Shown: positions 1 to 9,821, counted from the stretch's first letter. The stretch is DNA of 49,334 nucleotides from Microscillaceae bacterium (GCA_012031215.1 JAAUUB010000007.1:1-49334), one strand, 5' to 3'. The notes: a model not told the origin generated them from the letters alone. Program-made: numbers and translations.

Positions 1-67
1 TAGATATTATTGAAACAAAAATAATACGTTCTTTGCAACCCACTGATTGTCAGATAACTAAAAACAA

Positions 68-283
68 CTAAAAGAAGCGAATGACTTTATTAATGTTTAT
101 AACTATTTGATTTTCAATGTTTTTCAAAAAAGTTATTACCTGAGTAGTTACAAAAATATCATCAATACTGCCGTAGAAGAAGCCGTTGAAATCGCTGTGA
201 AGAATAAGGTCTATAACTTTGTAAGGCCATTTTCCGCTCACATAAAGGGTAGGAAAAGATGATAGTGATTTGTAAAGACACAA
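68..283 (-). CDS. Possible small hypothetical protein or gene remnant
   Basis: A 71-codon open frame that begins at a TTG just after an in-frame TAA and ends at 68. The product is rich in aromatic and hydrophobic residues (VSGKWPYKVIDLILHSDF, then GFFYGSIDDIF) and reads more like protein than random AT-rich DNA. It has no ATG and matches no family I recognise. It could be the 3' end of a decayed gene or chance. Confidence is low. Confidence 0.15.
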   Translation of the reverse strand: MCLYKSLSSFPTLYVSGKWPYKVIDLILHSDFNGFFYGSIDDIFVTTQVITFLKNIENQIVININKVIRFF

Positions 284-358
284 GCAACTCCAAGCTTAGT
301 TTTTAGTCCTGAGATTCTGATAATCAGAAAGAAATCAACCTCTTTTTGAACAAAATAT

Positions 359-960
359 CTACTCCGCAAATACCTCGGCCAGGTCTATGTGCAAGTCGGG
401 GAATTGATGGGCACTAAAAACCTCGTCTTCGGCAAAGGCATTTTTAAGGTAATATCGCCCCTCCTCGCCCGATACAAACTGAAAAAGGGTCTGTTCGGAG
501 GGATACACCACCCAATATTCAGGCACGCCACTTTCTTCATAAAGGGCATACTTGGTCTTCACTCTTTTTTGGAGTTTCCCGGCGAGAGAATCTCGATGAT
601 TAAATCCGGAGCTCCGATGCAACCCTGTTCGTCCAGCTTGGTCTTATCACAAATGACACAAATATCGGGCTGCACCACCGTGTAGAGGTCTTGGTGGGCC
701 CGGCTGGATTTCTCCTTGTCCAAAAGCCGTACATCAAAGGGCGCGGAAAATACATCGCAATTCTTTTTTTGAAAAAAAAACCCAACATTGATGAGCAATT
801 TAGTGGATATTCGCTGGTGTTTCACACTCGGCGCGGGCGACATTTTGAAGATTTTACCCTTGATAAGCTCAACACTTTGCTCAAAACGCCAGGTCAGGTA
901 GTCGGCATAGGTATAGGTGCCCTGGGGGTCCAGTTCGGATAAGTCGGTGATATAAGCCAT
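359..960 (-). CDS. Uma2 family PD-(D/E)XK-fold protein, frame-disrupted
   Basis: A Uma2 (DUF820) protein of about 200 residues, a family with a restriction-endonuclease-like fold whose cellular role is poorly known. ATG at 960 gives MAYITDLSEL. Family features are the substrate-fold segment KHQRISTKLL, the QPDICVICD strand and GAPDLIIEILSPGNSKK, which holds the core D...E residues. The frame then breaks near 562-567, in a run of six T on the + strand. It continues in another frame as VKTKYALYEESGVPEYWVV, exactly the family's next block, and ends at 359. A one-base indel therefore explains the break. It stands alone and is AT-flanked, so true decay is also possible. Family assignment is sure; function is not. 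Confidence 0.8.
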
Positions 961-1133
961 ATCAATCACAGGATTTTATTGCTTGAATGTACTAAAATAA
1001 ATGGAGAAATCAAATTGAAGAGGCTCATTTTTGTTATTCTAAATTTTATTAATACAATAATAAATAGAAAAAATCAATTAAGCGCTTGATTTATAAAAAT
1101 TTGGCGAAATTCCGCTCCCCACAAAAAATCTTT

Positions 1134-1141
1134 TATCTTTG
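1134..1141 (+). promoter_or_regulatory. Candidate -7 element (TAnnTTTG) upstream of the CoA-transferase genes
   Basis: TATCTTTG matches the Bacteroidota -7 consensus TAnnTTTG and lies about 40 bases before the ATG at 1180. A TTTG occurs near 1100 but is too far upstream to be a good -33 element. The 970-1179 gap is AT-rich and holds nothing else I recognise. Confidence 0.4.
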
Positions 1142-1179
1142 TACGAACGAATTTTACTTCACTCAATCTTTTTTCAAAA

Positions 1180-1881
1180 ATGATAAACAAAGTTGTGGAG
1201 AATGCCGAAGCTGCCATTGCCGATATTTTCGATGGGGCCACCCTGATGTTGGGCGGTTTTGGGCTTTGTGGAATTCCTGAAAATTGTATTGCGGCCCTGG
1301 TGCGCAAAGGGGTTAAAAACCTGACTTGTATTTCCAACAATGCCGGTGTCGATGATTTTGGCATTGGATTGATGCTGCAACAGCGTCAGGTCAAAAAAAT
1401 GATTTCTTCGTATGTAGGCGAAAACAAAGAATTTGAGCGTCAGTTGCTATCGGGTGAGTTAGAAGTGGATTTGATCCCCCAGGGAACCCTGGCCGAGCGC
1501 ATTCGGGCGGGAGGAGCGGGCATTCCGGCCTTTTTTACACCGGCGGGTGTAGGCACCGACGTGGCCCAAGGCAAGGAAGTGCGAGAATTTTATGGCAAAA
1601 CCTACCTGATGGAAAAATGGCTTCGGGCCGATTTTGCGCTGGTGAAAGCCTGGAAAGGAGACACTTCGGGCAATCTTATTTTTCAGGGAACGGCCCGCAA
1701 TTTCAATCCTATGATGGCCACAGCCGGGCGCATCACCATTGCCGAAGTAGAAGAATTGGTTCCGGCAGGAGCGTTAGACCCCAATTTTGTGCATACCCCG
1801 GGAATATTTGTGCAACGCATTTTTGAAGGTAAAAACTACGAAAAGCGCATCGAACAACGCACCATACGCCAAGAAGCTTAA
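1180..1881 (+). CDS. scoA: 3-oxoacid CoA-transferase subunit A
   Basis: The alpha subunit of a two-subunit CoA-transferase, 233 residues, the usual length. It moves CoA from succinyl-CoA to acetoacetate or a related acid in ketone-body and short-chain acid use. The N terminus [13 protein letters not shown] with the glycine-rich [11 protein letters not shown] is the family signature, and [20 protein letters not shown] is typical of the succinyl-CoA:acetoacetate type. The frame is intact. The beta subunit is not next to it as is normal; it begins at 3377, after an unrelated secreted-protein gene. The spacing of 42 bases to that gene suggests one transcript. The exact acyl substrate is inferred from the family. 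Confidence 0.93.
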   Translation: MINKVVENAEAAIADIFDGATLMLGGFGLCGIPENCIAALVRKGVKNLTCISNNAGVDDFGIGLMLQQRQVKKMISSYVGENKEFERQLLSGELEVDLIPQGTLAERIRAGGAGIPAFFTPAGVGTDVAQGKEVREFYGKTYLMEKWLRADFALVKAWKGDTSGNLIFQGTARNFNPMMATAGRITIAEVEELVPAGALDPNFVHTPGIFVQRIFEGKNYEKRIEQRTIRQEA

Positions 1882-1923
1882 GTGCCTGCACCAGGCATTG
1901 CCTCACGGTTATACACAAGAAAT

Positions 1924-3349
1924 ATGGGTCGGACTTTTGCCATTTTTTTGTTTCTGAACTTTTCCTTGCCAGTGGCAAAAGCGCAGCCTGGCGCGGCTTT
2001 CTATCTGGAAAGCCCTTTTCTGACGGGTTTTCAAAAAGCTTGTGCCGATTTGGAAGGCAATTTGTACGTGAGTGGCTATTTTCAAAGGCAATTAAGCCTG
2101 GGGGGAGCCACCTTTTGGGCCGATCGGGGGGCCTACTTTCTGGCCAAATATCGCCCTGATTTCACGCTGGTATGGGCCCGGCAATTGACAGCTCCGCCCC
2201 GCGACCTTGCCTGGTCGGGCACCCAGTTATTGGTTTTGGGCCAGTTTCAGCACGAGCTCTATCTAGGCCGAGACACCCTCCGCTCTGCCGGAGGCTTTGA
2301 TGCCTTTGTAGCTGCCCTGGACACCCAAAGCGGAAATTGCCAATGGTATCGACATCTGTCGGCAAGTCGTGATGTGCTAGCCCAGGCCCTGAGCACCGAT
2401 ACCGAAGGAAATGTATATCTCACGGGCGGTTTTGAAGGCAATTTTAGCCTGGATGGCCATCACCTGGAGCGAGATTTATTCAAGAATGCTTATTTAATAA
2501 AGCTCAATGCCCAGGGACAATGCCAATGGGCAACCCGCCTGAGCGGAGGGCACAACCCACTCACGGGGGTATTTGTGCGAAGCCTAGCTTTTGATGCCCA
2601 GGGGTTTTTGTGGCTGGGGGGCAATTTGTGCGGGGCGGGGCGTTTTGCCCAAAAAATGATTTATAGCAGTACAGAGCAATATTTTGCCGAAGGCCGGGTG
2701 TATAACCACGACATCTTCGTGGCTTGTTATCAGCCCGATGGCATTTTGCGCTGGGTTAAAACCCTGGCCCAAAATGCCGACTTGCAGGTCTTACTTCCTG
2801 ACCACCAGGGCTATCTCTATCTGGCGGGGCATTTTCAGGGCAGCACCAACCTGAACCGTCCCCAGCAACTGGGCATGGCAAAATTTGGGCGCCAATCCCT
2901 CAAAGCGGCCCTTAGTGCGGGCCAACACCCGGTAGAAGACAGCTTTTGGCAAAATCAGTGCCTTGGGGCAGTATGAATGGCTCAAACACGGACAGGGAAC
3001 GGCCAATAACCGGGCCATTGCCCTGGCCTATGATGCAAGCCAGGGCCAGGTTTGGCTGGGCGGGATGTTTCAACAAAGCCTAAGCCTGGCCGAGAGTAAC
3101 TGGCAGGCCGAAGCAGGCCCACTTCATCAGCAGGACTTGTATTGGATAGGCCTGGATACCAAAGGAAAGCTTCGGGCAGGCGCGCAGTATGGCGGCCCAG
3201 GCAATGACCAACTCACCGCTTTGCTGATGGCCCCCGGCCCGGTTCTTTATTTGATTGGGCGCCAGGTGCGGGCCGATGGCACCGCCAATGGCTTTATTCT
3301 AAATGGGCAACTGGCCCCGGAAGCGAGGCCCGAAGCCCAAAAACCTTGA
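1924..3349 (+). CDS. Secreted repeat protein, probably beta-propeller, frame-disrupted
   Basis: ATG at 1924 (MGRTFAIFLFLNFSLPVAKAQ) gives a clear signal peptide ending in AKA-Q. The mature part holds about six repeats of the SBBP/propeller kind. Each has a strand like LYVSGYFQ or VYLTGGFEG (G-x-F) followed by an aromatic-x-K/A-x-N/D-x-G-x-x-x-W block, for example AYLIKLNAQGQCQW and DIFVACYQPDGILRW. The reading frame changes between about 2935 and 2975. The second frame continues the same repeat (GKISALGQYEWLKHG) to a stop at 3349. There is no obvious C-terminal type IX sorting domain. It sits between the two CoA-transferase subunit genes with gaps of 42 and 27 bases. Its function is unknown; periplasmic or surface location is inferred. 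Confidence 0.7.
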
Positions 3350-3376
3350 TTTTTCACCTTCTAATGATTCAAAATT

Positions 3377-4036
3377 ATGGCTCTTGACAAAGACGGAATC
3401 GCAAAACGAATTGCCCGAGAACTCAAAAACGGGTATTATGTCAACCTGGGCATTGGCATCCCTACCCTGGTGGCCAATTATATTCCCGAAGGCGTGGATG
3501 TAGTCCTGCAATCAGAAAATGGCTTGCTTGGTATCGGCCCTTTTCCGACCGAGGCCGAGGTTAGCCCGGATTTGATAAATGCGGGCAAGCAAACCGTAAC
3601 GATGGTGCCCGGCTCTTCTTTATTTAGCTCAGCAGATAGCTTTGGGATGATTCGGGGCAACCACGTAGATTTGACCATCCTGGGGGCAATGGAAGTATCG
3701 GAAAACGGAGACATTGCCAACTGGAAAATACCGGGCAAGATGGTAAAAGGCATGGGCGGGGCCATGGACCTCGTTGCGGCGGCCAAAAACATCATCGTGG
3801 CAATGACCCACGTGGACAAATATGGTGGCTCCAAGCTTTTGAAAAAGTGTACCCTGCCCCTCACTGGTGTCAACTGTGTTAAAAAAATTGTTAGCGAACT
3901 GGGCTATTTTGAGGTGATGCCCGGCGGTGGCTTCAAATTACTGGAACGCGCTCCCGGGGTTTCCGTAGAAGAAATTGTAAATGCTACCGAGGGCAAACTC
4001 ATTGTCCCGGACGAGGTTCCTGAAATGCAACTTTAA
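3377..4036 (+). CDS. scoB: 3-oxoacid CoA-transferase subunit B
   Basis: The beta subunit, 219 residues and intact. It carries the catalytic glutamate of the family (Glu47 in QSENGLLGIGPF), which forms the glutamyl-CoA thioester. NLGIGIPTLVANY and GAMEVSENGDIANW are further family blocks. It pairs with the alpha subunit at 1180-1881 although a secreted-protein gene separates them. The M48 lipoprotein gene follows after 13 bases, so all four genes are probably co-transcribed. Confidence 0.94.
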   Translation: MALDKDGIAKRIARELKNGYYVNLGIGIPTLVANYIPEGVDVVLQSENGLLGIGPFPTEAEVSPDLINAGKQTVTMVPGSSLFSSADSFGMIRGNHVDLTILGAMEVSENGDIANWKIPGKMVKGMGGAMDLVAAAKNIIVAMTHVDKYGGSKLLKKCTLPLTGVNCVKKIVSELGYFEVMPGGGFKLLERAPGVSVEEIVNATEGKLIVPDEVPEMQL

Positions 4037-4049
4037 ACCCTTTGATGCT

Positions 4050-4862
4050 ATGAAACTTCGCTTACCTTTTTTTGTAGCCAATCTCTTGCTTTGGTCTTCA
4101 CTTTTATTCCTAAGCCAGTGTGCTTCCTTCAATGTCTTTTCCCTTCAGGACGACATGAGCCTGGGCCAGCAAATGGAGCAACAAATTGCGAGTAATCCTC
4201 AGCAATACCCGGTGCTGGACCGGGGCAATTCCGCGAGGCTTATGGACATTTGCAACGCATTACGGATGAGATTCTCAATTCGGGTGAGGTTACCCACCGC
4301 GACATTTTCGAGTGGAAACTACACATCATCCGGGATGACAATACCCTGAATGCCTTCGTTACCCCGGGGGGGTATATCTATGTTTATACCGGGCTGATAA
4401 AATTTCTGGACACTGAGGACCAATTGGCTGGGGTGATGGGCCACGAGATTGCCCATGCCGACCGGCGCCATTCTACCAACAATATGACCAAACTCTACGG
4501 GGTGCAGATATTGGTAGGGGCTTTGGCGGGCGAAAACAGCAGCCTGCTGGCCCAAATGATTGGGCAGGTATCCGGAAACCTGATTGGACTATCTTTTAGT
4601 CGTAATTCGGAGGCGGATGCCGATGAATATTCGGTGCGTTATTTGTCAAAAACCCGTTATCAGTGCAATGGCGCAGCGGGCTTTTTTTGAGAAAATCCTC
4701 CAGGAAGGCAATAGCCAGGCCCCGCCCCAGTTTTTGAGCACCCACCCCAGTTCACAAAACCGGGTGCGCGACATCAACGATTTCGCCCAATCAGCAGGCT
4801 GCAATATGCAAGCCAGCAACAGCCAAGCAAATTATCTGGCATTCAAACGAAGCCTGCCCTAA
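4050..4862 (+). CDS. M48 family metalloprotease, lipoprotein, frame-disrupted
   Basis: A zinc peptidase of the M48 (BepA/LoiP-like) group, about 270 residues. ATG at 4050 leads a lipoprotein signal with lipobox LSQC, so it is probably anchored to a periplasm-facing membrane. The zinc motif HEIAH is at about 4441-4455, and the third ligand lies in SRNSEADADEYSV. The end (FLSTHPSSQNRVRDI) is the conserved C-terminal M48 block. Two frame changes interrupt it: one near 4234-4243, consistent with a missing base, and one in the seven-T run at 4681-4687, where removing one T restores GFFEKILQEGN. The family role is outer-membrane protein quality control; that is inferred here. Confidence 0.85.
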
Positions 4863-4875
4863 CCGAGCTTAAGGC

Positions 4876-4912
4876 AAAAAAAAGGCGGCTTTATAAAAAG
4901 TCGCCTTTTTTA
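4876..4912. terminator. Bidirectional intrinsic terminator
   Basis: A-run, then AAAGGCGGCTTT, a four-base loop and AAAGTCGCCTTTTTT, giving a stem with one mismatch and a T-run on each strand. It lies between the converging M48 gene and porX and can serve both. Confidence 0.8.
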
Positions 4913-4916
4913 TGTA

Positions 4917-6476
4917 CTATTGACCTTTGCCGCGCATCGTAACTAGGGGAATAATGATTTCCTCCATAGAAACGCCCCCGTGTTGGAAAGTATGCCGATA
5001 ATAATTTACATAATAATTAAAATTGTTCGGATAGGCAAAAAAGTAATCCTCGATGGCAAAAACATAGGAAGTCGAGACGTTCAGCTTGGGCAAGTGAAAT
5101 CTTTCGGGCTTGCGGGCCACCAGGATTTTGTCATCGTCATAGCTAAGGTTTTTGCCTTGTTTGTAGCGCAGGTTGGTGTTTACGTTGCGGTCGCCCACGA
5201 TGCGGTAAGGCTTTTTTACGAACATCGTGCCGTGGTCAGTGGTCAAAATCACCCGGGCGGATTTTTCGGAAACCCGGCGCAACAAATCCAGCAAAGGTGA
5301 ATGCAGAAACCAGGAGCGGGTCAGGGTACGAAAAGCCGCCTCATCCGGCATAAGTTCGCGAATCATATCCACATCAGTTCGGGCGTGGGAAAGCATATCT
5401 ACAAAATTGAACACCACCGCATTGAGCTGATTATGCATCAGGTTTTCTACCTGCTCGGCCAATTGTTTGCCCTGGCCTTGGGTGATGATTTTGTGATACG
5501 AGGCCTTAATGTTAAGGCGGTTTTTTTGGAGCTGTCGCATCAGGAAGGCCTCTTCGGAGAGGTTTTTTCCTTCTTCTTCATCTTCCTGTACCCAAAGGTC
5601 CTTGTGGTATTTGAGCATATCGGCGGGCATCATTCCGGCAAAAATGGCGTTGCGGGCATAAGCCGTCGTAGTGGGCAGGATAGAATAATAAGCACTTTCT
5701 TCCTCAATCGTAAAATACTCCAGCAAAATCGGTTCAATCACCTTCCATTGGTCGTAGCGCAGGTTGTCAATCACAATAAAAAAAATAGGTTCGGGCTGTT
5801 CCAGCAGCGGGAAAACCTTCTTTTTCATCAGTTGGTGCGAAAGTAAAGGACGGTCGGCTTTGGGCTCATTAAGCCAGTCTTCGTAATGGTCGCGGATGAA
5901 CTTAACAAAACTGGTATTGGCTTCGCTTTTTTGCATCTCGAGCACCTCAGCCATGTCCTTTTTTTGGGTTTGTTCTATTTCCAATTCCCAATAAATCAGC
6001 TTTTTATAAACATCCACCCATTCGTCATGATTCATGTATTCACTGAAAGCCAGCGCCAGGTTGCGAAAGTCCTGCTGATAACCTTGATTGGTTTTTTCGC
6101 TTACGAGGCGCTTATTATCCAGAATTTTTTTGACCGAGAGCAAAATCTGGTTCGGATTGAGCGGTTTGATAAGGTAATCCGAAATTTTAGCACCGATGGC
6201 TTCTTCCATGATGTGCTCTTCCTCGCTCTTAGTAATCATAATGACGGGCACATTGGGATTGATGGTTTTCATCTGGGCCAAGGTCTCGAGGCCCGTCATC
6301 CCGGGCATATTTTCGTCCAGAAACACAATGTCAAAAGACTGCTCCTGAAATTTATCCAGGGCATCGGCGCCGCTGTTGACCGGCGTAATGTGATACCCTT
6401 TTTTTTCCAGGAAAAGGATATGCGGCTTGAGAAGTTCAATTTCGTCATCGGCCCAAAGTATGGCGTAACTTTGCAT
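4917..6476 (-). CDS. porX: PorX-type response regulator with PglZ domain
   Basis: 519 residues, intact. Residues 1-120 are a CheY-like receiver: acidic pair Asp10-Asp11, phospho-acceptor Asp54 (FLDENMPGM), Thr82 and Lys104 (YLIKPL). After a helical linker, about residues 200-515 form a PglZ domain of the alkaline-phosphatase superfamily, with metal-site segments VIDNLRYDQW, PTTTAYARNA and LTTDHGTMF. This architecture is that of PorX, which with the kinase PorY controls type IX secretion genes in Porphyromonas gingivalis. Work on PorX describes metal-dependent phosphodiesterase activity on oligonucleotides. No histidine kinase gene is in the window. The product is probably cytosolic. A PorP/SprF gene at 26746 supports a type IX/gliding context. 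Confidence 0.93.
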   Translation of the reverse strand: MQSYAILWADDEIELLKPHILFLEKKGYHITPVNSGADALDKFQEQSFDIVFLDENMPGMTGLETLAQMKTINPNVPVIMITKSEEEHIMEEAIGAKISDYLIKPLNPNQILLSVKKILDNKRLVSEKTNQGYQQDFRNLALAFSEYMNHDEWVDVYKKLIYWELEIEQTQKKDMAEVLEMQKSEANTSFVKFIRDHYEDWLNEPKADRPLLSHQLMKKKVFPLLEQPEPIFFIVIDNLRYDQWKVIEPILLEYFTIEEESAYYSILPTTTAYARNAIFAGMMPADMLKYHKDLWVQEDEEEGKNLSEEAFLMRQLQKNRLNIKASYHKIITQGQGKQLAEQVENLMHNQLNAVVFNFVDMLSHARTDVDMIRELMPDEAAFRTLTRSWFLHSPLLDLLRRVSEKSARVILTTDHGTMFVKKPYRIVGDRNVNTNLRYKQGKNLSYDDDKILVARKPERFHLPKLNVSTSYVFAIEDYFFAYPNNFNYYVNYYRHTFQHGGVSMEEIIIPLVTMRGKGQ

Positions 6477-6670
6477 AGTTATATTGGTGTTTAATTGAAT
6501 GAAGACCTTTCTATATTGAAGGGTAAACGTAATCTTGTCTGAGTAAGTACCTCTTTTGCTTGGGAAAATTAGAGGCCACTCCCGCCCAGAGGTCTAAGGC
6601 CAAAACCAGCTTTTACCCAAAGGCTTTCTCCCCTACTCGTTCTTTTGAGATTTAAAATAAGCCTTTATGG

Positions 6671-6835
6671 TTGAAACACTTTGCTGATGAAGCGGAAATG
6701 TTATTGTCCATCTGCTTGAATGAGATTTCTAAAAAGCCTATCACCGGAAAAATATCCGCTCCTTTTTCGCGGTTTTATCAATTGCCTACTTTTCTCTCTG
6801 ACTATGAAGAAGATATAAATCCGAAAAGCCTATGA
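6671..6835 (+). other. Unassigned 585-base gap (6477-7061) with one protein-like open stretch
   Basis: Between porX and the tRNA I see no recognisable gene. One open stretch starting at a TTG (6671) encodes about 54 residues with protein-like composition (KHFADEAEMLLS, then SDYEEDINPKSL). It follows an in-frame TAA and has no ATG. It may be the remnant of a lost gene. An open frame on the other strand over 6802-7197 crosses the tRNA and is not credible. Confidence 0.2.
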
Positions 6836-7012
6836 ATCACGCTATTACTAAATATTATCAGCATATTGGGTTCTTTCTCAATCAGTTCAAAACTCCTGCT
6901 GCGTTTGCGCTGCTGCGCTGTGAAACTATAGACAAGCCCATTATAGATGACCACCACAAACACAATTTTATGAAATGGGTGGGCCTGAACAAAGCAAATT
7001 TGGAGTAAGGGT

Positions 7013-7050
7013 AAAAAAATAAACCGCCAAAGTGAAATCCTCAACGGTTT
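7013..7050 (-). terminator. Possible terminator of the tRNA transcript
   Basis: On the - strand AAACCG pairs with CGGTTT across a loop of about 18 bases, followed by TATTTTTTT. It lies just 3' of tRNA-Val. The stem is short, so confidence is moderate. Confidence 0.4.
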
Positions 7051-7061
7051 TGCTTTATAAG

Positions 7062-7136
7062 TGATCCCGGAGGGATTCGAACCCCCGACCCCCACCCTGT
7101 CAAGGTGATGCTCTAAACCAGCTGAGCTACGAGATC
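7062..7136 (-). tRNA. tRNA-Val (anticodon GAC)
   Basis: The - strand folds into a full cloverleaf. The acceptor stem GATCTCG pairs with CGGGATC (one G-T pair) and has discriminator A. The D-arm is GCTC/GAGC. The anticodon stem is TCACC/GGTGG with loop TTGACAG, so the anticodon is GAC (valine). The T-arm is GGGGG-TTCGAAT-CCCTC. CCA is not encoded. A good promoter lies about 20 bases upstream. Confidence 0.93.
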
Positions 7137-7155
7137 TTTTACTGATATGGGTTGG

Positions 7156-7188
7156 CAAAAATAGTAAAACCACTCGCCAATTTGCAAA
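7156..7188 (-). promoter_or_regulatory. Bacteroidota-type promoter for tRNA-Val
   Basis: On the - strand TTTG (7188-7185) is followed after 21 bases by TATTTTTG (7163-7156), which matches the -33/-7 consensus TTTG...TAnnTTTG. The -7 element ends about 19 bases before the tRNA 5' end. This is the best promoter in the window. Confidence 0.75.
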
Positions 7189-7213
7189 TCCTTGCAAAAA
7201 AATTAATCCGGCC

Positions 7214-8047
7214 TCAAAGGTAGTTCAATTGATAACGAAAATAAGTCTGAAGCAAAAGGGTCATTTTGCGAGCATCCGGCACCCGCACCCGCTGGTGCAT
7301 AATGGTGGTGCAGGGCAGTTTTTTTATCTTCGTGAACAACTTCCTGTAATAGATGTAGGCCAGATACACCCCCAATTTGGCGCCGCGTGCAATTGCAAAA
7401 TTCCCTGGTAGGCCGCCTCAAAATCTTGTTCTATGTCGTCCTCGATGGCTTTTTTAGCCGCTTCATCAAAGTGCGTAAAATCTACCTGCGGAAATAAGTA
7501 CGGCCTCGCTCATAATAATCACTTTTAAGGTCGCGCAAGAAATTTACTTTTTGAAAGGCTGCCCCCAGCCGACGGGCAGGTTCGCGGAGTTGTTCGTACA
7601 TCTTGGCATCTCCTTCACAAAAAACCCGCAGGCACATCAAACCCACTACTTCCGCTGAGCCATAGATATATTTTTCATACCCGGCGTGGTTATATTCCGA
7701 AAATTCCAGGTCCATGGCCATGCTGTGCAAAAAAGCCTCAATCAGTTCGTGCTCTATCTGGTATTCGTTGACCACCATTTGAAAGGAATGCAAGACCGGA
7801 TTGAGACTGATTTTTCCTCAATAGCCCGGTAGGTATCTTCCCGAAAGCGGGCCAGCAATGCTTTTTTATCAAAATCATGAAAAGTGTCCACAATCTCATC
7901 GGCATAGCGCACAAAGCCATAGATGGCATAAATAGGCAAATGGAAGCGTTTGTCAAGCGTTCGAATTCCCAATGTGAAAGATGTGCTGTAGTATTGGGTG
8001 ATGAGTTTACTACACTTAAAGGTGGTGAGATTATAAAGCTCCAGCAT
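7214..8047 (-). CDS. crtB: Phytoene/squalene synthase family protein (CrtB), frame-disrupted
   Basis: The condensing enzyme that joins two geranylgeranyl-PP into phytoene, the first committed carotenoid step. ATG at 8047. The aspartate motif VRYADEIVDTF, SAEVVGLMCLRVF and the second aspartate-rich region FLRDLKSDYYERGRTYF are all visible. Three frame changes are needed. One is in the five-T run at 7811-7815, where adding a base gives EEKISLNPVLHSF. One is near 7489-7494, giving TYFPQVDFTHFDEAA. One is near 7386-7392, giving ARGAKLGVYLAYIYY. The last frame ends FRYQLNYL at 7214. All three segments match the family in order, so base indels are likelier than decay. It follows crtI by 51 bases, an operon. 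Confidence 0.87.
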
Positions 8048-8098
8048 AGGTTTGTTTGGATTTAGTTGTTAAACCAGCCAAATAAAAAAATGTTGACC

Positions 8099-9590
8099 TC
8101 AGGAATCCGAAACTATTTTCTTGCCCCAGGCCTTGCGGATTTCGGCAGCCACTACCTGCCCGGAAATGAGCGAAGGCGGCACCCCCGGACCCGGCACCGT
8201 CAACTGACCTGTAAAATACCAATTTTCTAGTTTTTTACTTTTCAGGGCAGGTTTTAATATCGCGGTTTGCAAAAGGGTATTGGCCAGGCCGTAGGCATTG
8301 CCCTTAAAGGCATGATAATCTGCGATGAAATCACGATGGGCATAGCTTCGCTTATAGACCACGTGTTCCCGGATGGACTGGCCAGTGAGTTTTTCCAAGC
8401 GCCCCATCACCAAATCATAATAATGCTCCCGAACAAGGTCTTTGTCTTCCAGATTGGGGGCCACCGGAATAAGGATAAACAAATTTTCGCAACCTTCCGG
8501 AGCCACACCAGGGTCAGTAACAGAAGGAGCCGAAACATAAAAAAGCGGGCTCTCGGGCCAACGGGGGCTGGAATAAATTTCGCGGGCATGAAGCCCAAAG
8601 TCAGTATCAAAAAAGAGATTGTGATGGCGCAAGTTTTGGAGCCGCTTGTTGAGGCCCAAGTAAAAAATAAGCGAAGAAGGGGCCATTGTGCGGCTTTCCC
8701 AGTAGCGGTCATTGTATTGGCGATGGGCCTTCGGCAATACTTCCTGCTCGATGTGGTGGTAATCGGCACCCGCCACAAATACCTCAGCGGCATAGCTCTG
8801 GGTAGAAGTATGCACTTCGCGGACATTTTTGTGGACAATGCTCACATCCTGCACCTCGGCATTATAGACAAACTGTACCCCCAAAGACTCGGCTAGGTGC
8901 ACCATTCCTTCCACTATTTTGTGCATACCTCCTTTGGGATACCAGGTGCCGAGCTGAATATCGGCATAGTTCATCAGGCTATACAAAGCAGGGGTGTTTT
9001 GTGGCAAAGCCCCCAGAAACAATATCGGGAACTCCATCAACTGGAGAATCTTGGGATGGCGAAAATAACGCCGGATATGGGTATGGATAGACGTAAAAAC
9101 ATCCATCTTGAACAAAGCCCCCAACAAACGGGTGTCGGCAAACTCAAGCAAAGAACGACTGGGCTTATACACCAGGTCGCGCATGCCCACTTCATATTTA
9201 TAAGCCGCCTGAAGCATAAATTCTTCCAATTTCACAGAGCTCCCTTCTTCCAGCGACTCAAACAAAGCATGTAATTCGAGGCGCTGGGCCGGGATGTCCA
9301 TAAAGTCATTTTCGCCAAAAACCACGGTATAGGAAGGGTCCAGGCGAATCAAGTCATAAAAATCGGCGGTTTTTTCCAAACCGGTTGAAATACGCTTCAA
9401 ATACATCTGGCATCCAATACCAGCTTGGGCCCATATCAAAAATAAATCCTTCGGCTTCATACTGACGGGCGCGTCCTCCAGGGCGGTCATTCTTCTCAAG
9501 CACCTTTACTTCAAATCCGGTTTGGGCCAGCGAAGTAGCCGCCGCAATGCCCGCAAATCCGGCTCCGATTACAATTGCTTTGGGTTTCAT
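8099..9590 (-). CDS. crtI: Phytoene desaturase family protein (CrtI), frame-disrupted
   Basis: An FAD-dependent desaturase that introduces double bonds into phytoene. I chose ATG at 9590 because MKPKAIVIGAGFAGIAAA begins exactly at the dinucleotide-binding fold; the open frame above it is not conserved. Family blocks are LEKNDRPGGRA, DMGPSWYWMPDVFE, FYLGLNKR and the C-terminal GQLTVPGPGVPPSLISG. One frame change occurs at the T-run near 9370-9376, between PDVFE-x-YFNRFGK and TADFYDLIRLDP. Bacteroidota CrtI enzymes usually give neurosporene or lycopene; the end product here is not decidable. It is upstream of crtB. Cyclase and hydroxylase genes are not in the window. Confidence 0.9.
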
Positions 9591-9821
9591 GGGTTTGGTT
9601 TTCCAGTTAAATACTATAACTATTTTGGCCGGGCAATTTTGCTTTCCTGCACCCCGACCTCTGTTTGCTTTTCGGACAGCCCGTTTGGGCACTGCCTGGT
9701 CTAAACTTGCGTCGCAAAGGTGACAATTTCTTGCCAACATACCCTAAATCATTTTAGAAAGATTTTGTTTGAAAGGCCGCAACAAGACCAAATAAGGAGA
9801 AAAAGGGGTGTTTTTCATGAA

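Noticed and set aside
6802-7197. A 131-codon open frame on the - strand
   Set aside because: It crosses the tRNA-Val gene; its start would lie upstream of a strong tRNA promoter.
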